NCBI GenBank assembly: GCA_028275295.1
Contig: JAPWUY010000006.1
Span: forward strand, 1-14,202
DNA: 14,202 nt
Direction of reading: 5' to 3'
DNA from: Thermodesulfobacteriota bacterium
GTDB lineage: Bacteria > Desulfobacterota > Desulfocorpusculales > Desulfocorpusculum
Part shown: positions 5,911 through 13,877 of the stretch, one piece after another
Numbering within the stretch: the stretch's first letter is position 1
How the letters are laid out: every line of letters starts with the position of its first letter
Program-made: the position numbers and the translations under genes
Notes under the pieces: generated by a model
What the model was told of the DNA's origin: nothing
Databases searched by the model: none
Seen by the model: the letters and a program-made list of their open reading frames with translations, nothing else

Positions 5911-7284
5911 TCACCCCCGGGACTTCCTGACTCCCTTTTTCACGAACTCCTCCGCGAGCATCTCCACCTGCCTCTTCGTCCCCTCTATGTCCCTGTTGGA
6001 GGAAGCTGCTATCCAACAATGAGTTCCATCTTTTCCAGGCTCCAGTTTGATCCAGATTCTCCTGTGGACTCCCAAGAAGGCCATGGCACATCCCACCATT
6101 ATGAGGCCACACCCTACCCACACTATCCAGACTCCCGGATCCCTCTTCACCTGAATCCCCGTCCACCTATGTTCCTCCACATGGGATATCTTGAGGCTCC
6201 ATCCTCCTATGGTGGCCTTGCCGTCCCTTTGGAATACCCAGCCCGCGACAGGGTGACCATCCTGCCTCAAATGAGCGAGGAGCACCGCGGGGCCCCTCCC
6301 CTGAAGGTCTGTCTCGTACCTGAGAAACCTGACGACTATTTGGCCCTGGGGGTCTATTGCGGACGTGTCCCCTGGCTCCATGATGATCTTGAGGGGTGGA
6401 CCAGCTGAGTCCTTCTGGGCCTCGAAGGTCACTCTCGCTGAAATCCCATAGCTTGCCTGATAGAACTGGTATCCCCCAAAGGAGATGGGATGATTCACCC
6501 TCAGAGCCCCTTCGAGCTCCCTCCTCCCATCCTTCATGAACACAAGATCGCTCCTGTATTCCCTGGGGGTTCCGTCGGGATACGAGGAGACATGGAACCT
6601 CTCGCACTTGACTTGGAAGCCCAGGGGAACCATTTTCCCGCTTCCTCTCTCCTCAACCAGCTCCACGCTTTTCCCTTCGGGAATCTGCACAAACCCCTTG
6701 AAGCCGAAGGCAAACCCTATGGTGGCTCCTACGAGGACCCCCAGAACCCCCATGTGGGCGACATACGCCCCCATCCTGCTCCATCTTCCCCCCTGGGAGA
6801 GGAGGTGCAATGTCTCACCTATCTTTTCCTGTTTGAACCGGGAGAAAAACCTGGGAGCGCTTCCCCTGAGGGCCTCCACAACCTCCTCGACCCCGGCCTC
6901 AAGCTCAAACCTCTTCACCACAGGGAGGGATTTGAGGAGACCATCGGAAAGGGGTCTCTGGGGGGTCCTCAGGGATTTCCAGGTAGCGGGAAGCCTCTGC
7001 AAGGAACAAGCCACCAAGTGAACCACGAGGAGCCCCAAGATCCCCATGAACCACAGGCTGTGATAGACATCGGTTAGGCCTACCCACTTGAAGATCCTCG
7101 TTGCCACGGACCCATACATCTCCAGGTATTCCTGGAAAGGCCTATTCTGGGGGATCAAGGTCCCCAAAATGGATGCGCCTGCGAGGATCAAGAAAAGGGC
7201 CAGGGTGAGCCTCAGGGAGGCAAGCCTGCCCCAGAGGGATTGGGTTTCCGTCTTTCGGGGATGCACTTTCGCTCCTTCACTCAT
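5911..7284 (-). CDS. resB: Cytochrome c biogenesis protein ResB (Ccs1)
   Basis: Partner of CcsA in System II cytochrome c synthesis. The protein of 457 residues has the family plan: two N-terminal helices (ASLRLTLALFLILAGASILG, about 22-41; then a helix at about 77-95), a third helix near 170-190 (GAYVAHMGVLGVLVGATIGF), a large outer domain including VNHPISFGGYQFYQASYG, and a fourth helix near 383-405. A C-terminal cytoplasmic tail follows. The chosen ATG overlaps the cyclase stop by 8 nt, suggesting coupled translation. A GTG at 7323 would add 13 residues (MRVRAGSGPWPSW) unlike the family, so I prefer 7284, although no strong ribosome binding site is seen. ccsA follows after 9 nt. Confidence 0.93.
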   Translation of the reverse strand: MSEGAKVHPRKTETQSLWGRLASLRLTLALFLILAGASILGTLIPQNRPFQEYLEMYGSVATRIFKWVGLTDVYHSLWFMGILGLLVVHLVACSLQRLPATWKSLRTPQRPLSDGLLKSLPVVKRFELEAGVEEVVEALRGSAPRFFSRFKQEKIGETLHLLSQGGRWSRMGAYVAHMGVLGVLVGATIGFAFGFKGFVQIPEGKSVELVEERGSGKMVPLGFQVKCERFHVSSYPDGTPREYRSDLVFMKDGRRELEGALRVNHPISFGGYQFYQASYGISARVTFEAQKDSAGPPLKIIMEPGDTSAIDPQGQIVVRFLRYETDLQGRGPAVLLAHLRQDGHPVAGWVFQRDGKATIGGWSLKISHVEEHRWTGIQVKRDPGVWIVWVGCGLIMVGCAMAFLGVHRRIWIKLEPGKDGTHCWIAASSNRDIEGTKRQVEMLAEEFVKKGVRKSRG

Positions 7285-8053
7285 CCAAGATGGCCACGGC
7301 CCGGATCCAGCCCGCACTCGCACCCTTGATCTTCACCGGGAAGCAACAGAAGGTGAACCCGAAGGGAGGCAGTAGGTCCAGGTTGCAGAGCTTCTCTATG
7401 TGGAGATAGGTCCTCTCTATGCCAGCAAAGTGGGCCTCCCAGATTATGGAGGGATCCCTGGTCTCCTGGAATTCCCTTGCAATGAATGGCAGGGGTCTAT
7501 CCCAACTCCAGGCATCGGTCCCAACTACCTTGATCCCATGATCCAGGATCCAGAGGGTCGACTCCTTGGTCATTCCGGCGCCTTTCAACATGTACTCGGG
7601 CTTTCCCCAGAACTTGTCCGCCCCCGTCATTATGAGGACTATGTCCCCCTCCTGAAGGGCCCGGCCAATCCTCTCGAGGGCCCTTTCCAGATCCTGGACG
7701 GTTATCCGTTCCCCGTCTCCTTTTTCCCTGAAGTCCAGAACCACCCCAGGTCCATAGCACCACTCCAATGGTATCTCATCTATGGTCAGTGCCCTCTTCC
7801 CTCCCTCCATGGTCGGGTGGTAATGGTAAGGGGCGTCCAGGTGAGTTCCAGAATGTGTCGAGAGCTCGACCTTCTCCACCGCCCAGCCAAGTCCCTTTGG
7901 CAGGTCCCTCTCGGTTATGCCGGGAAAGAAGGACTTCATCATCTGGGCCCCGGCCTCATGGTCCATGTAATGGATCTTGGGGATCATGTCCTGAGGATCA
8001 CTCGGAAGTCCGTCTTCTATGGCAATACTCAAGTCCACGAATTTCTTGGCCAT
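7277..8053 (-). CDS. Cyclase-family metal-dependent hydrolase (kynurenine formamidase-like)
   Basis: A 258-residue member of the Cyclase/KynB family, metal-dependent amidohydrolases that open or hydrolyse N-formylkynurenine, isatin and other cyclic or amide substrates. The metal-binding motif is intact: HSGTHLDAPYHYH at residues 67-79, with H67, H71, D73 and H77 as likely ligands. GTDAWSWDRP and an Ile-Trp-Glu-Ala-His stretch (IIWEAH, later His/Glu ligands) also fit the family. The ATG is preceded by AAGGAGG at a longer-than-usual spacing of about 9 nt. No tryptophan catabolism gene is nearby, so kynurenine formamidase activity should not be assumed. It ends in an 8-nt overlap with the start of resB, which suggests joint expression with the cytochrome c synthase; whether the function is related is open. 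Confidence 0.85.
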   Translation of the reverse strand: MAKKFVDLSIAIEDGLPSDPQDMIPKIHYMDHEAGAQMMKSFFPGITERDLPKGLGWAVEKVELSTHSGTHLDAPYHYHPTMEGGKRALTIDEIPLEWCYGPGVVLDFREKGDGERITVQDLERALERIGRALQEGDIVLIMTGADKFWGKPEYMLKGAGMTKESTLWILDHGIKVVGTDAWSWDRPLPFIAREFQETRDPSIIWEAHFAGIERTYLHIEKLCNLDLLPPFGFTFCCFPVKIKGASAGWIRAVAILDE

Positions 8054-8074
8054 CTGGATGAGCCTCCTTTGGAC

Positions 8075-8103
8075 AGTCTAAAGTGTTCATAAGAGGGGGT
8101 CAA
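8075..8103 (-). promoter_or_regulatory. Candidate sigma-70 promoter for cyclase-resB-ccsA
   Basis: On the minus strand TTGACC (8103-8098; 5 of 6), a 17-nt spacer and TAGACT (8080-8075; 4 of 6) lie in the 71-nt selB-cyclase gap. The expected transcript start near 8068 would leave the AAGGAGG site close to the 5' end, which is tight but usable. Confidence 0.45.
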
Positions 8104-8124
8104 CTTGTCCTGAAATATCTCTCC

Positions 8125-10059
8125 TCATCTTCTCAGGACCCTCTTGTCTCCAACCCTCATGGTGACCTTGGTCCTGTCGAAATATTCCAGCAAGGGGATC
8201 ATGTATTTTCGCGAAAGCCCTGTCATCTCCTTGAACTCGAGGGGCTGGATCTCCCCTCTCTCTTTGAGAAATGCCACGAGTCTCTCCTCCAGGGCCTTGA
8301 GTTCCTCTGGCCAAAAGTACATCCCCTCCTTCACCTTCACCAGTTTCCCCTGACGCACGAGAAGCTCCAGCATGTCCCTGGCCTCCTTTTCCCCCAACCC
8401 CAAACGCTCCTCAACCTCCTTCTGGGATGGGGGCTGAAGACCTGCCTTCTGGAAAATGTTCTCCATCAACCTGAGCTTCGCCCTTTGTTCCCCTCCCAGT
8501 TCCACGGTGTGGCCACTCCATCTCCACTTGTCCCCCTCGAGCACCACCTGACCTCCATCCACGAGTTCTTGCAGGGCTTGGCTGAATACCCTCGGAGAGG
8601 GCCTCGAAGGACACCTCGCCCTCAAATCCTCTTTGGGCAAGCCCGCCTCTAGGGGACGGGCCTTGGCATGTTCTTTCAGGGCTTCCAGGATCTCGTGTTT
8701 CACCCTCTCGTACGCCTCTTTGTGCACCAAGAGGATCTCTTCCTGTTTAGGCCTACCGCCCCCTGACGGAACATCTATCTCCTTTGCAGCCCCTTTTAAG
8801 GTTGCCGAGGAGAGGATCTCTTCCCATGCCCCATCTGCCAGATTGAGCCTCCTCTGGAGGTCTCCCAGGCTGAGGCCCTTTGTGCCAGCCGCCTTTACCA
8901 TGAGAAGGCTCACCATCTCGGGGTTCCCACTGGCCAGTCCTCTCAAGTGATCCAGCACCTGAGGAGAGTTCCTCTTGTGCTTGGAAGGAAATCCATCGAG
9001 GACAATCCCCCCACCTATGGTGTGAGCTGGAGAATAGCTCCTTATGACGAAGGGATCCCCGTGAACCACCACAGTGGGACTTTCCAGCCTGAGCTGAACG
9101 TAAGCCTCCTCCCCTGGCTCGAGAACCTCCCTATCCAGTAGAACCACCCTCGCGAGGATCTCTGCCGTGCCAGCATGGAAGCGGACTCTTGCCCTGTTCT
9201 TCAGTTTCCAAGGAGCGGAGGGGAGGTACTGGAGATGGGCGTCCACCATGTGAGTCGAGGGCAGAGAACCCGGCGGAATGAGCACATCCCCCCTCTCTAT
9301 TTCCTCCTTCTCCACCCCCTGGAGGTTCACAGCTGTCCTCATCCCAGCCACTGATTCCTTGACCGGCTGATTGTGGACCTGGAGGCCCCTCACCCTCGTC
9401 TGTAATCCCTTGGGCGCCACCTCCACGGAATCCCCCTCCCTTATCTTTCCGGCCATGAGGGTCCCTGTGACGACAGTGCCGAATCCCTTTATGGTGAAGG
9501 AGCGGTCAACGGGGAGCCTGAAAAACTTGGCAGGAGGTCTTTCCCTTATTTGCCCAGCGAGGGAGTCAAGGTGCTCAACCAGCTCCTGCAAACCCTCTCT
9601 TGTGTGAGCCGAGGTCCTGACCACTGGAGCCCCTTGAAGGAATGTCCCTTTTATGAACTCCCTCACATCCTCTTCCACCAACTGAAGCCACTCTTCTTCC
9701 ACGAGGTCCACTTTTGTGAGGGCTACAATACCCTTTTGAACCCTGAGGAGCTGGCATATATCCAGATGTTCCCTCGTCTGGGGCATTATCCCTTCGTCCG
9801 CTGCTATGACCATGATCACAAGATCCACACCCGTTGCGCCAGCCACCATGGTCTTCACGAACCTCTCGTGGCCCGGGACATCGACTATGGCAGCTATCCT
9901 TCCACTCGGGAGTTTGAGGTGGGCGAAGCCAAGCTCTATTGTTATGCCCCTCAGTTTTTCCTCCTTGAGCCTGTCCGTGTTTATGCCTGTGAGGGCCTCG
10001 ACGAGGGCTGTCTTCCCATGGTCTATATGGCCTGCGGTTCCCACTATTATCTCTCTCAT
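8125..10059 (-). CDS. selB: Selenocysteine-specific elongation factor SelB
   Basis: GTPase that replaces EF-Tu for selenocysteyl-tRNA and delivers it to UGA codons marked by a SECIS hairpin. From ATG 10059 it has 644 residues, the usual size. G1 is GHIDHGKT at 10-17, G2 has GITIELGF at 38-45, G3 is DVPGHE at 60-65 and G4 is TKVD at 115-118. EF-Tu-like beta domains follow to about residue 340. The C-terminal third consists of winged-helix repeats that bind SECIS RNA (for example the segment ending YMIPLLEYFDRTKVTMRVGDKRVL). Longer in-frame starts up to 10203 would add residues unlike SelB; GGAGAG at 10069-10064 supports the ATG. It lies 46 nt after ntrX. selA, selC and selD are not in the window, and none of the genes here shows an internal UGA. 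Confidence 0.96.
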   Translation of the reverse strand: MREIIVGTAGHIDHGKTALVEALTGINTDRLKEEKLRGITIELGFAHLKLPSGRIAAIVDVPGHERFVKTMVAGATGVDLVIMVIAADEGIMPQTREHLDICQLLRVQKGIVALTKVDLVEEEWLQLVEEDVREFIKGTFLQGAPVVRTSAHTREGLQELVEHLDSLAGQIRERPPAKFFRLPVDRSFTIKGFGTVVTGTLMAGKIREGDSVEVAPKGLQTRVRGLQVHNQPVKESVAGMRTAVNLQGVEKEEIERGDVLIPPGSLPSTHMVDAHLQYLPSAPWKLKNRARVRFHAGTAEILARVVLLDREVLEPGEEAYVQLRLESPTVVVHGDPFVIRSYSPAHTIGGGIVLDGFPSKHKRNSPQVLDHLRGLASGNPEMVSLLMVKAAGTKGLSLGDLQRRLNLADGAWEEILSSATLKGAAKEIDVPSGGGRPKQEEILLVHKEAYERVKHEILEALKEHAKARPLEAGLPKEDLRARCPSRPSPRVFSQALQELVDGGQVVLEGDKWRWSGHTVELGGEQRAKLRLMENIFQKAGLQPPSQKEVEERLGLGEKEARDMLELLVRQGKLVKVKEGMYFWPEELKALEERLVAFLKERGEIQPLEFKEMTGLSRKYMIPLLEYFDRTKVTMRVGDKRVLRR

Positions 10060-10105
10060 TGAACTCTCCGGACCTCCTCCCCTTCTCTCCCCCAGGAGGC
10101 TCAGT

Positions 10106-11479
10106 CTATCCCCTGGGCCTAATCCCCAGCTCGCGCATCTTCTTGTGGAGGTGACTTCTGTCCAGCCCGATGGCCTCCGCTGTACGGGATATGTTCCAGC
10201 CAAACTCCTCCAGTTTCTCCTCTATGAAGGCCTTCTCGAAGGCCTCCCTGGCCTCCTTGAGAGTCTGGGGAAAGGAGGGCGTCTTGGGCTTCTCTCTCGG
10301 ACCGAACCACACCGGCGGCCTGAGATCCTCTAACTCCACCACATGGGAGCGGGCCAGAATGAGGAGCCTTTCCACGACATTTTTCAGCTCCCTAACGTTC
10401 CCCGGCCAGCTATATTCCTCGAAGGCCTTCATGACCTCGGGGGAGAATTTCCTTCTGGGATAGCCCCTGAGTTTCGCGAACTCCTCCACGAACTCCTCCA
10501 CCAGAAGGGGTATGTCCTCCAGCCTCTCCCTCAAAGGAGGCACGTCTATGGGAATGACATTCAGCCTGTGATAGAGATCCTCCCTGAATCGGCCAGCCCT
10601 TATCTCCTCCTCCAGGTTCTTGTTGGTCGCAGCGATGACCCTGACATCGACCTGTATGTACCTGTTGCCCCCCACTCTCTGGAATCTCTGCTCCTGGAGG
10701 ACACGGAGTATCTTGGCCTGGGTGGAAAGGCTCATATCCCCTATCTCGTCCAGGAAGAGGGTCCCCTGATGTGCGAGGTCGAATTTGCCCCTCCTCATCT
10801 GAGTGGCACCTGTGAATGCGCCCTTTTCGTGACCGAAGAGCTCGCTCTCTATGAGTTCTTCCGGAATTGCCGCACAGTTCACCTCCACAAATGGTCCCTG
10901 AGATCTCTTGCTCTGTTTGTATATGGCCCTGGCCACTACCTCCTTCCCCGTCCCGTTTTCTCCATGGATGAGCACGAAGCTCGATGTAGGGGCTATGATC
11001 CTCACCTGCTCCTTGAGTCTTTGGATGGCTGGGCTCGTTCCCGTTATCTCGTCCCTTGGCCTCACCTGCTGTCTCAGCCTGCGATTTTCCTCCTCGAGGA
11101 AGGAGTAATTGAGGGCATTCCTCAAGGTCAGAAGCACTTTGTCCAGGGAGAGGGGTTTCTCCACGAAATCGTAAGCTCCGAGCTTCGTTGCCCGAACCGC
11201 TAGATCGATGGAACCGTGGCCAGAGATCATCACGACAGGCAACATGGGCCATCCCCTTCGGATCTCTTCCAGGACCACCATCCCATCCTTCCCTGGCATC
11301 CATATGTCCAGAAGGACCAGATCCGGACTCTCCTCCTCCATCAAAGAGAGGGCCTTGTCCCCATCTTCCGCGAGGATTACCCGGTAGCCCTCGTCTTCAA
11401 GGACGCCTTTGAGGGATCTCCTTATTCCCTCCTCATCGTCCACAACGAGGATTGTGGCGCTATCGTTTCTCACGACCAT
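10106..11479 (-). CDS. ntrX: Sigma-54-dependent response regulator, NtrX family
   Basis: A 457-residue NtrC-class activator. The receiver domain (about 8-122) has the acidic pair D14/D15, phosphoacceptor D58 (LVLLDIWMPGKDG) and K108 (VEKP). The AAA+ domain has Walker A GENGTGKE at 173-180, the sigma-54 contact loop GAFTGA at 220-225 intact, and Walker B FLDEIGD around D244/E245. A Fis-type helix-turn-helix closes the protein (NISRTAEAIGLDRSHLHKKM), with the NtrX-like LDRSHLHKKM ending. The ATG at 11479 has AGGGGAGGG about 10 nt upstream; a GTG at 11503 would add eight residues without a good site. ntrY, its likely kinase, lies 39 nt upstream. It is predicted to activate sigma-54 promoters; targets are not evident in this window. 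Confidence 0.93.
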   Translation of the reverse strand: MVVRNDSATILVVDDEEGIRRSLKGVLEDEGYRVILAEDGDKALSLMEEESPDLVLLDIWMPGKDGMVVLEEIRRGWPMLPVVMISGHGSIDLAVRATKLGAYDFVEKPLSLDKVLLTLRNALNYSFLEEENRRLRQQVRPRDEITGTSPAIQRLKEQVRIIAPTSSFVLIHGENGTGKEVVARAIYKQSKRSQGPFVEVNCAAIPEELIESELFGHEKGAFTGATQMRRGKFDLAHQGTLFLDEIGDMSLSTQAKILRVLQEQRFQRVGGNRYIQVDVRVIAATNKNLEEEIRAGRFREDLYHRLNVIPIDVPPLRERLEDIPLLVEEFVEEFAKLRGYPRRKFSPEVMKAFEEYSWPGNVRELKNVVERLLILARSHVVELEDLRPPVWFGPREKPKTPSFPQTLKEAREAFEKAFIEEKLEEFGWNISRTAEAIGLDRSHLHKKMRELGIRPRG

Positions 11480-11518
11480 CCTCCCAGACCCTCCCCTCTT
11501 CACCCAGAAGAGAGTCCC

Positions 11519-13750
11519 TTACAAGGGCAGTTCCACCACGAACCGAGTCCCTTTGGGTTCATTGTCCACAACTCGAATGTAGCCTCCATGGTCCGAGACT
11601 ATCGACCTCACTATTGTGAGGCCCAAGCCCATTCCACCCTCTTTTGTGGAGAAATAGGGCTCGAAGAGCTTGGACTTGCTCGAGGGAGGGATCCCCGGAC
11701 CGTTGTCCGCAACCTCCAAGCGAACCACCCTGAGGGCCTTGTTGAATGCGGTCCTCAGTTGTATCTTCCCACCATCCGGAGGGAGAATAGCTATGGCATT
11801 GGTGATCAAGTTTATTAGGACCCTCTGCATCTGCTCCTTGTCCGCTGGAACCTTCGGAAGGTCCGAAGCCAGGTCCATTTCCATCTCCACCTGGGGGTGG
11901 CTCTCCTTGTAAAGGGCAACCACTTCCCTGACTATCTGATTTATGTTTTGGGGATTCTTCTGAGGTTCGGGCATTCTGGCAAATCTCTGAAACTCGTTGA
12001 CCATCTCCTGGAGGTGATCCACTTGCTCTATTATGGTCCGAGTGCATTCATCCAGGACACCCCCTTGGGCCTCCAGAAGCTCGGGATGCCTTTTGCGGAT
12101 CCTCTCAGCCGAGAGCTTTATGGGGGTCAGGGGATTTTTTATCTCGTGAGCCACCCTTCGGGCAACTTCCTTCCATGCGAGAACCTTTTGGGCCTTGACC
12201 ACATCGGTGAGGTCGTCCATCACCACCACGGTGCCCAGGGTCCCTGCCCCTTCCTCCCTCAGCCCGCTGACCAGGACCCTGAACGGTATCAGCCCTCCCT
12301 CTACATGGAGGTGGGTTTCCAATTGGACAGCCCCGGATCTTGTCCTCCTCAGCTCCTCCATCAGAGACCGCACAACCCCCAAGGTCTCCTCAGGCAGGAC
12401 CTCGTCGATGGGGCGACCCACGGCCTCTTTGGGGTCCTTCTTGAGGATTCTCCTGGCCGCACTATTGGCCATTACCACCCTCTCTTCCTGGTCCAGCGAG
12501 ATGACACCGGAGCCTATGTTCCCCAAAATGGCCTCCATGTATTTGCGCCTTTTCTCGGATTCGGCACTGGCCTGCTCCAACTCTTTCTTGGAGATCTCCA
12601 GGGCGCTGTAGCTCTTCTTGAGCTCCTCGGCCATCTGATTGAAGGATTCGACCAGGGCCCCGATCTCGTCTCTCGAGTTTCCCTCCAGGCGGAAGTCCAG
12701 CCTTCCCTTGGCCACTTCTTTGGTCTTCTCGGCAACTTCCTGCAAGGGAACTGTGATCTGTTTGGCCAGGTAGAAGCCGAACCATGTGGAGAGGAACACA
12801 ATCACCAAAAGCACCACCGTGAGAATCACGTAGTAGTTCAGCTCTATGAGCCCCTTTCGGCTGGTGAGCTCCTTGTACTGCTCGTGGGTCTGGGATATGA
12901 TTTGCATCGGCTCTTCCAGCTCTCTCGGGATGAGAAGACTGGCTACCACTGCTCCTCTGATGTCCTTGGGGTCGTAACCCCTGTAGAGGGGCACAACTCC
13001 CTCGACCAGTTGCCCCATGTCGCAGGGTCTCTCTCCCCACCATTCCTCGCCCCTCAGGATTTTTCTCAAGGGAATCTTCCCCTTGTCTCTCAGAAGGGAG
13101 GAATCACCTACCAATGCCTTGGAGACCGCAACGCCCAAAGCCTCTCCCCTTGGGGAATAAACCGTGATCATGTCGATTTGGAGGTCCCTTCTCCTCTCCT
13201 CGAGGTGAGCCCTGAGGTCCGATCCTTCTTCCAGAAGATCTTCCTTTGAGGCAAGCCATCTCGCCACATTTCTCGCCAGCGAGATGGCCTCTCGGGCCTT
13301 GGTGTTCCTTATTATCTCAGTGAGCTCCCTGGACATCCCCAGGGACTGCTGGATCTGGTTGTTGAGCCAGAGATCCGTGCTCTTTCCAATGTAAGATATG
13401 GCCACAACGAAGAGCCCGACAGCAGGGATCACCGAAAACCCCACAAAGGCCGCTACAAACTTGGTCCTCAGCTTGGCGCCGAAGATGCCCCTCTTTCTCT
13501 CGAAGAGTAATTTGACCACGTTTCGGACAACCAGGAATAAGAGGAGCAGCACCAAGATGATGTTGAGGAACAGGAGGCCGAAGACGAGGATATTGCTAGC
13601 GAGGGAGACCAAGGTCGACGGACCAGACAGGTAAACGCTCAAGGCCGTGCTCCCCACAAGGCCCAAGGCCACTGCGGCCATTATGTAGCGTTCTCGTCTT
13701 CTCCTTCTCTGCTCGGCCCACTCGGGCGGTGGGGAAGGATTGCCTTTCAT
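11519..13750 (-). CDS. ntrY: Membrane sensor histidine kinase, NtrY family
   Basis: A 743-residue kinase with the NtrY plan. The N-terminus is basic (EQRRRRRERY). Membrane helices lie at about 22-42, 51-76 and 97-121, then an extracytoplasmic region to about 305 and a further helix (VILTVVLLVIVFLSTWFGFY). A HAMP domain (ITVPLQEVAEKTKEVAKGRL) and a PAS domain (SGVISLDQEERVVMANSAAR) follow. The HisKA domain has phosphorylated H535 in VAHEIKNPLTPIKLSAERI, and the HATPase_c domain has the N box NLITNA, G1 DNGPGI at about 682 and G2 GMGLGL. All catalytic boxes are present, so it should be active. It is predicted to phosphorylate the NtrX encoded next. The stimulus is unknown; NtrY relatives have been tied to nitrogen, redox and envelope signals. 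lpxC lies 115 nt upstream on the same strand. Confidence 0.94.
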   Translation of the reverse strand: MKGNPSPPPEWAEQRRRRRERYIMAAVALGLVGSTALSVYLSGPSTLVSLASNILVFGLLFLNIILVLLLLFLVVRNVVKLLFERKRGIFGAKLRTKFVAAFVGFSVIPAVGLFVVAISYIGKSTDLWLNNQIQQSLGMSRELTEIIRNTKAREAISLARNVARWLASKEDLLEEGSDLRAHLEERRRDLQIDMITVYSPRGEALGVAVSKALVGDSSLLRDKGKIPLRKILRGEEWWGERPCDMGQLVEGVVPLYRGYDPKDIRGAVVASLLIPRELEEPMQIISQTHEQYKELTSRKGLIELNYYVILTVVLLVIVFLSTWFGFYLAKQITVPLQEVAEKTKEVAKGRLDFRLEGNSRDEIGALVESFNQMAEELKKSYSALEISKKELEQASAESEKRRKYMEAILGNIGSGVISLDQEERVVMANSAARRILKKDPKEAVGRPIDEVLPEETLGVVRSLMEELRRTRSGAVQLETHLHVEGGLIPFRVLVSGLREEGAGTLGTVVVMDDLTDVVKAQKVLAWKEVARRVAHEIKNPLTPIKLSAERIRKRHPELLEAQGGVLDECTRTIIEQVDHLQEMVNEFQRFARMPEPQKNPQNINQIVREVVALYKESHPQVEMEMDLASDLPKVPADKEQMQRVLINLITNAIAILPPDGGKIQLRTAFNKALRVVRLEVADNGPGIPPSSKSKLFEPYFSTKEGGMGLGLTIVRSIVSDHGGYIRVVDNEPKGTRFVVELPL

Positions 13751-13847
13751 GGCGTCTCGACAGGTCCTAACACTGGTTCCTGGTGCCCCAATCCCGTGAA
13801 AAAATGGAAAGGAACCCTTCTTACTCTACCATTTGCATCTTTCAGCC

Positions 13848-13877
13848 ATTGTAAGGCAAGGCTTTTCAGGCAAGCAA
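13848..13877 (-). promoter_or_regulatory. Weak candidate promoter for ntrYX
   Basis: On the minus strand TACAAT (13853-13848) is a good -10 match, but the -35 at 18-nt spacing is TTGCTT (13877-13872, only 3 of 6) and lies in the end of lpxC. Repeated TTGCCT/GCCTTGC words surround it. It would give a leader of about 90 nt before ntrY. No sigma-54 site was seen here. Confidence 0.25.

Noticed and set aside
10060..10203. N-terminal extension of SelB from an upstream start at 10203
   Set aside because: The added 48 residues resemble no SelB, overlap the end of ntrX, and a good ribosome binding site precedes the ATG at 10059.
11897..13249. A 450-codon open frame on the plus strand opposite ntrY
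   Set aside because: It mirrors the codon structure of ntrY, has no ribosome binding site or family resemblance, and its product is low-complexity Leu/His/Gly-rich as expected for an antisense shadow.
13775..13816. Inverted repeat GGTTCCT / AGGAACC upstream of ntrY
   Set aside because: Seven base pairs with a 28-nt loop and no T-tract in the right place; too weak to call a terminator or an operator.
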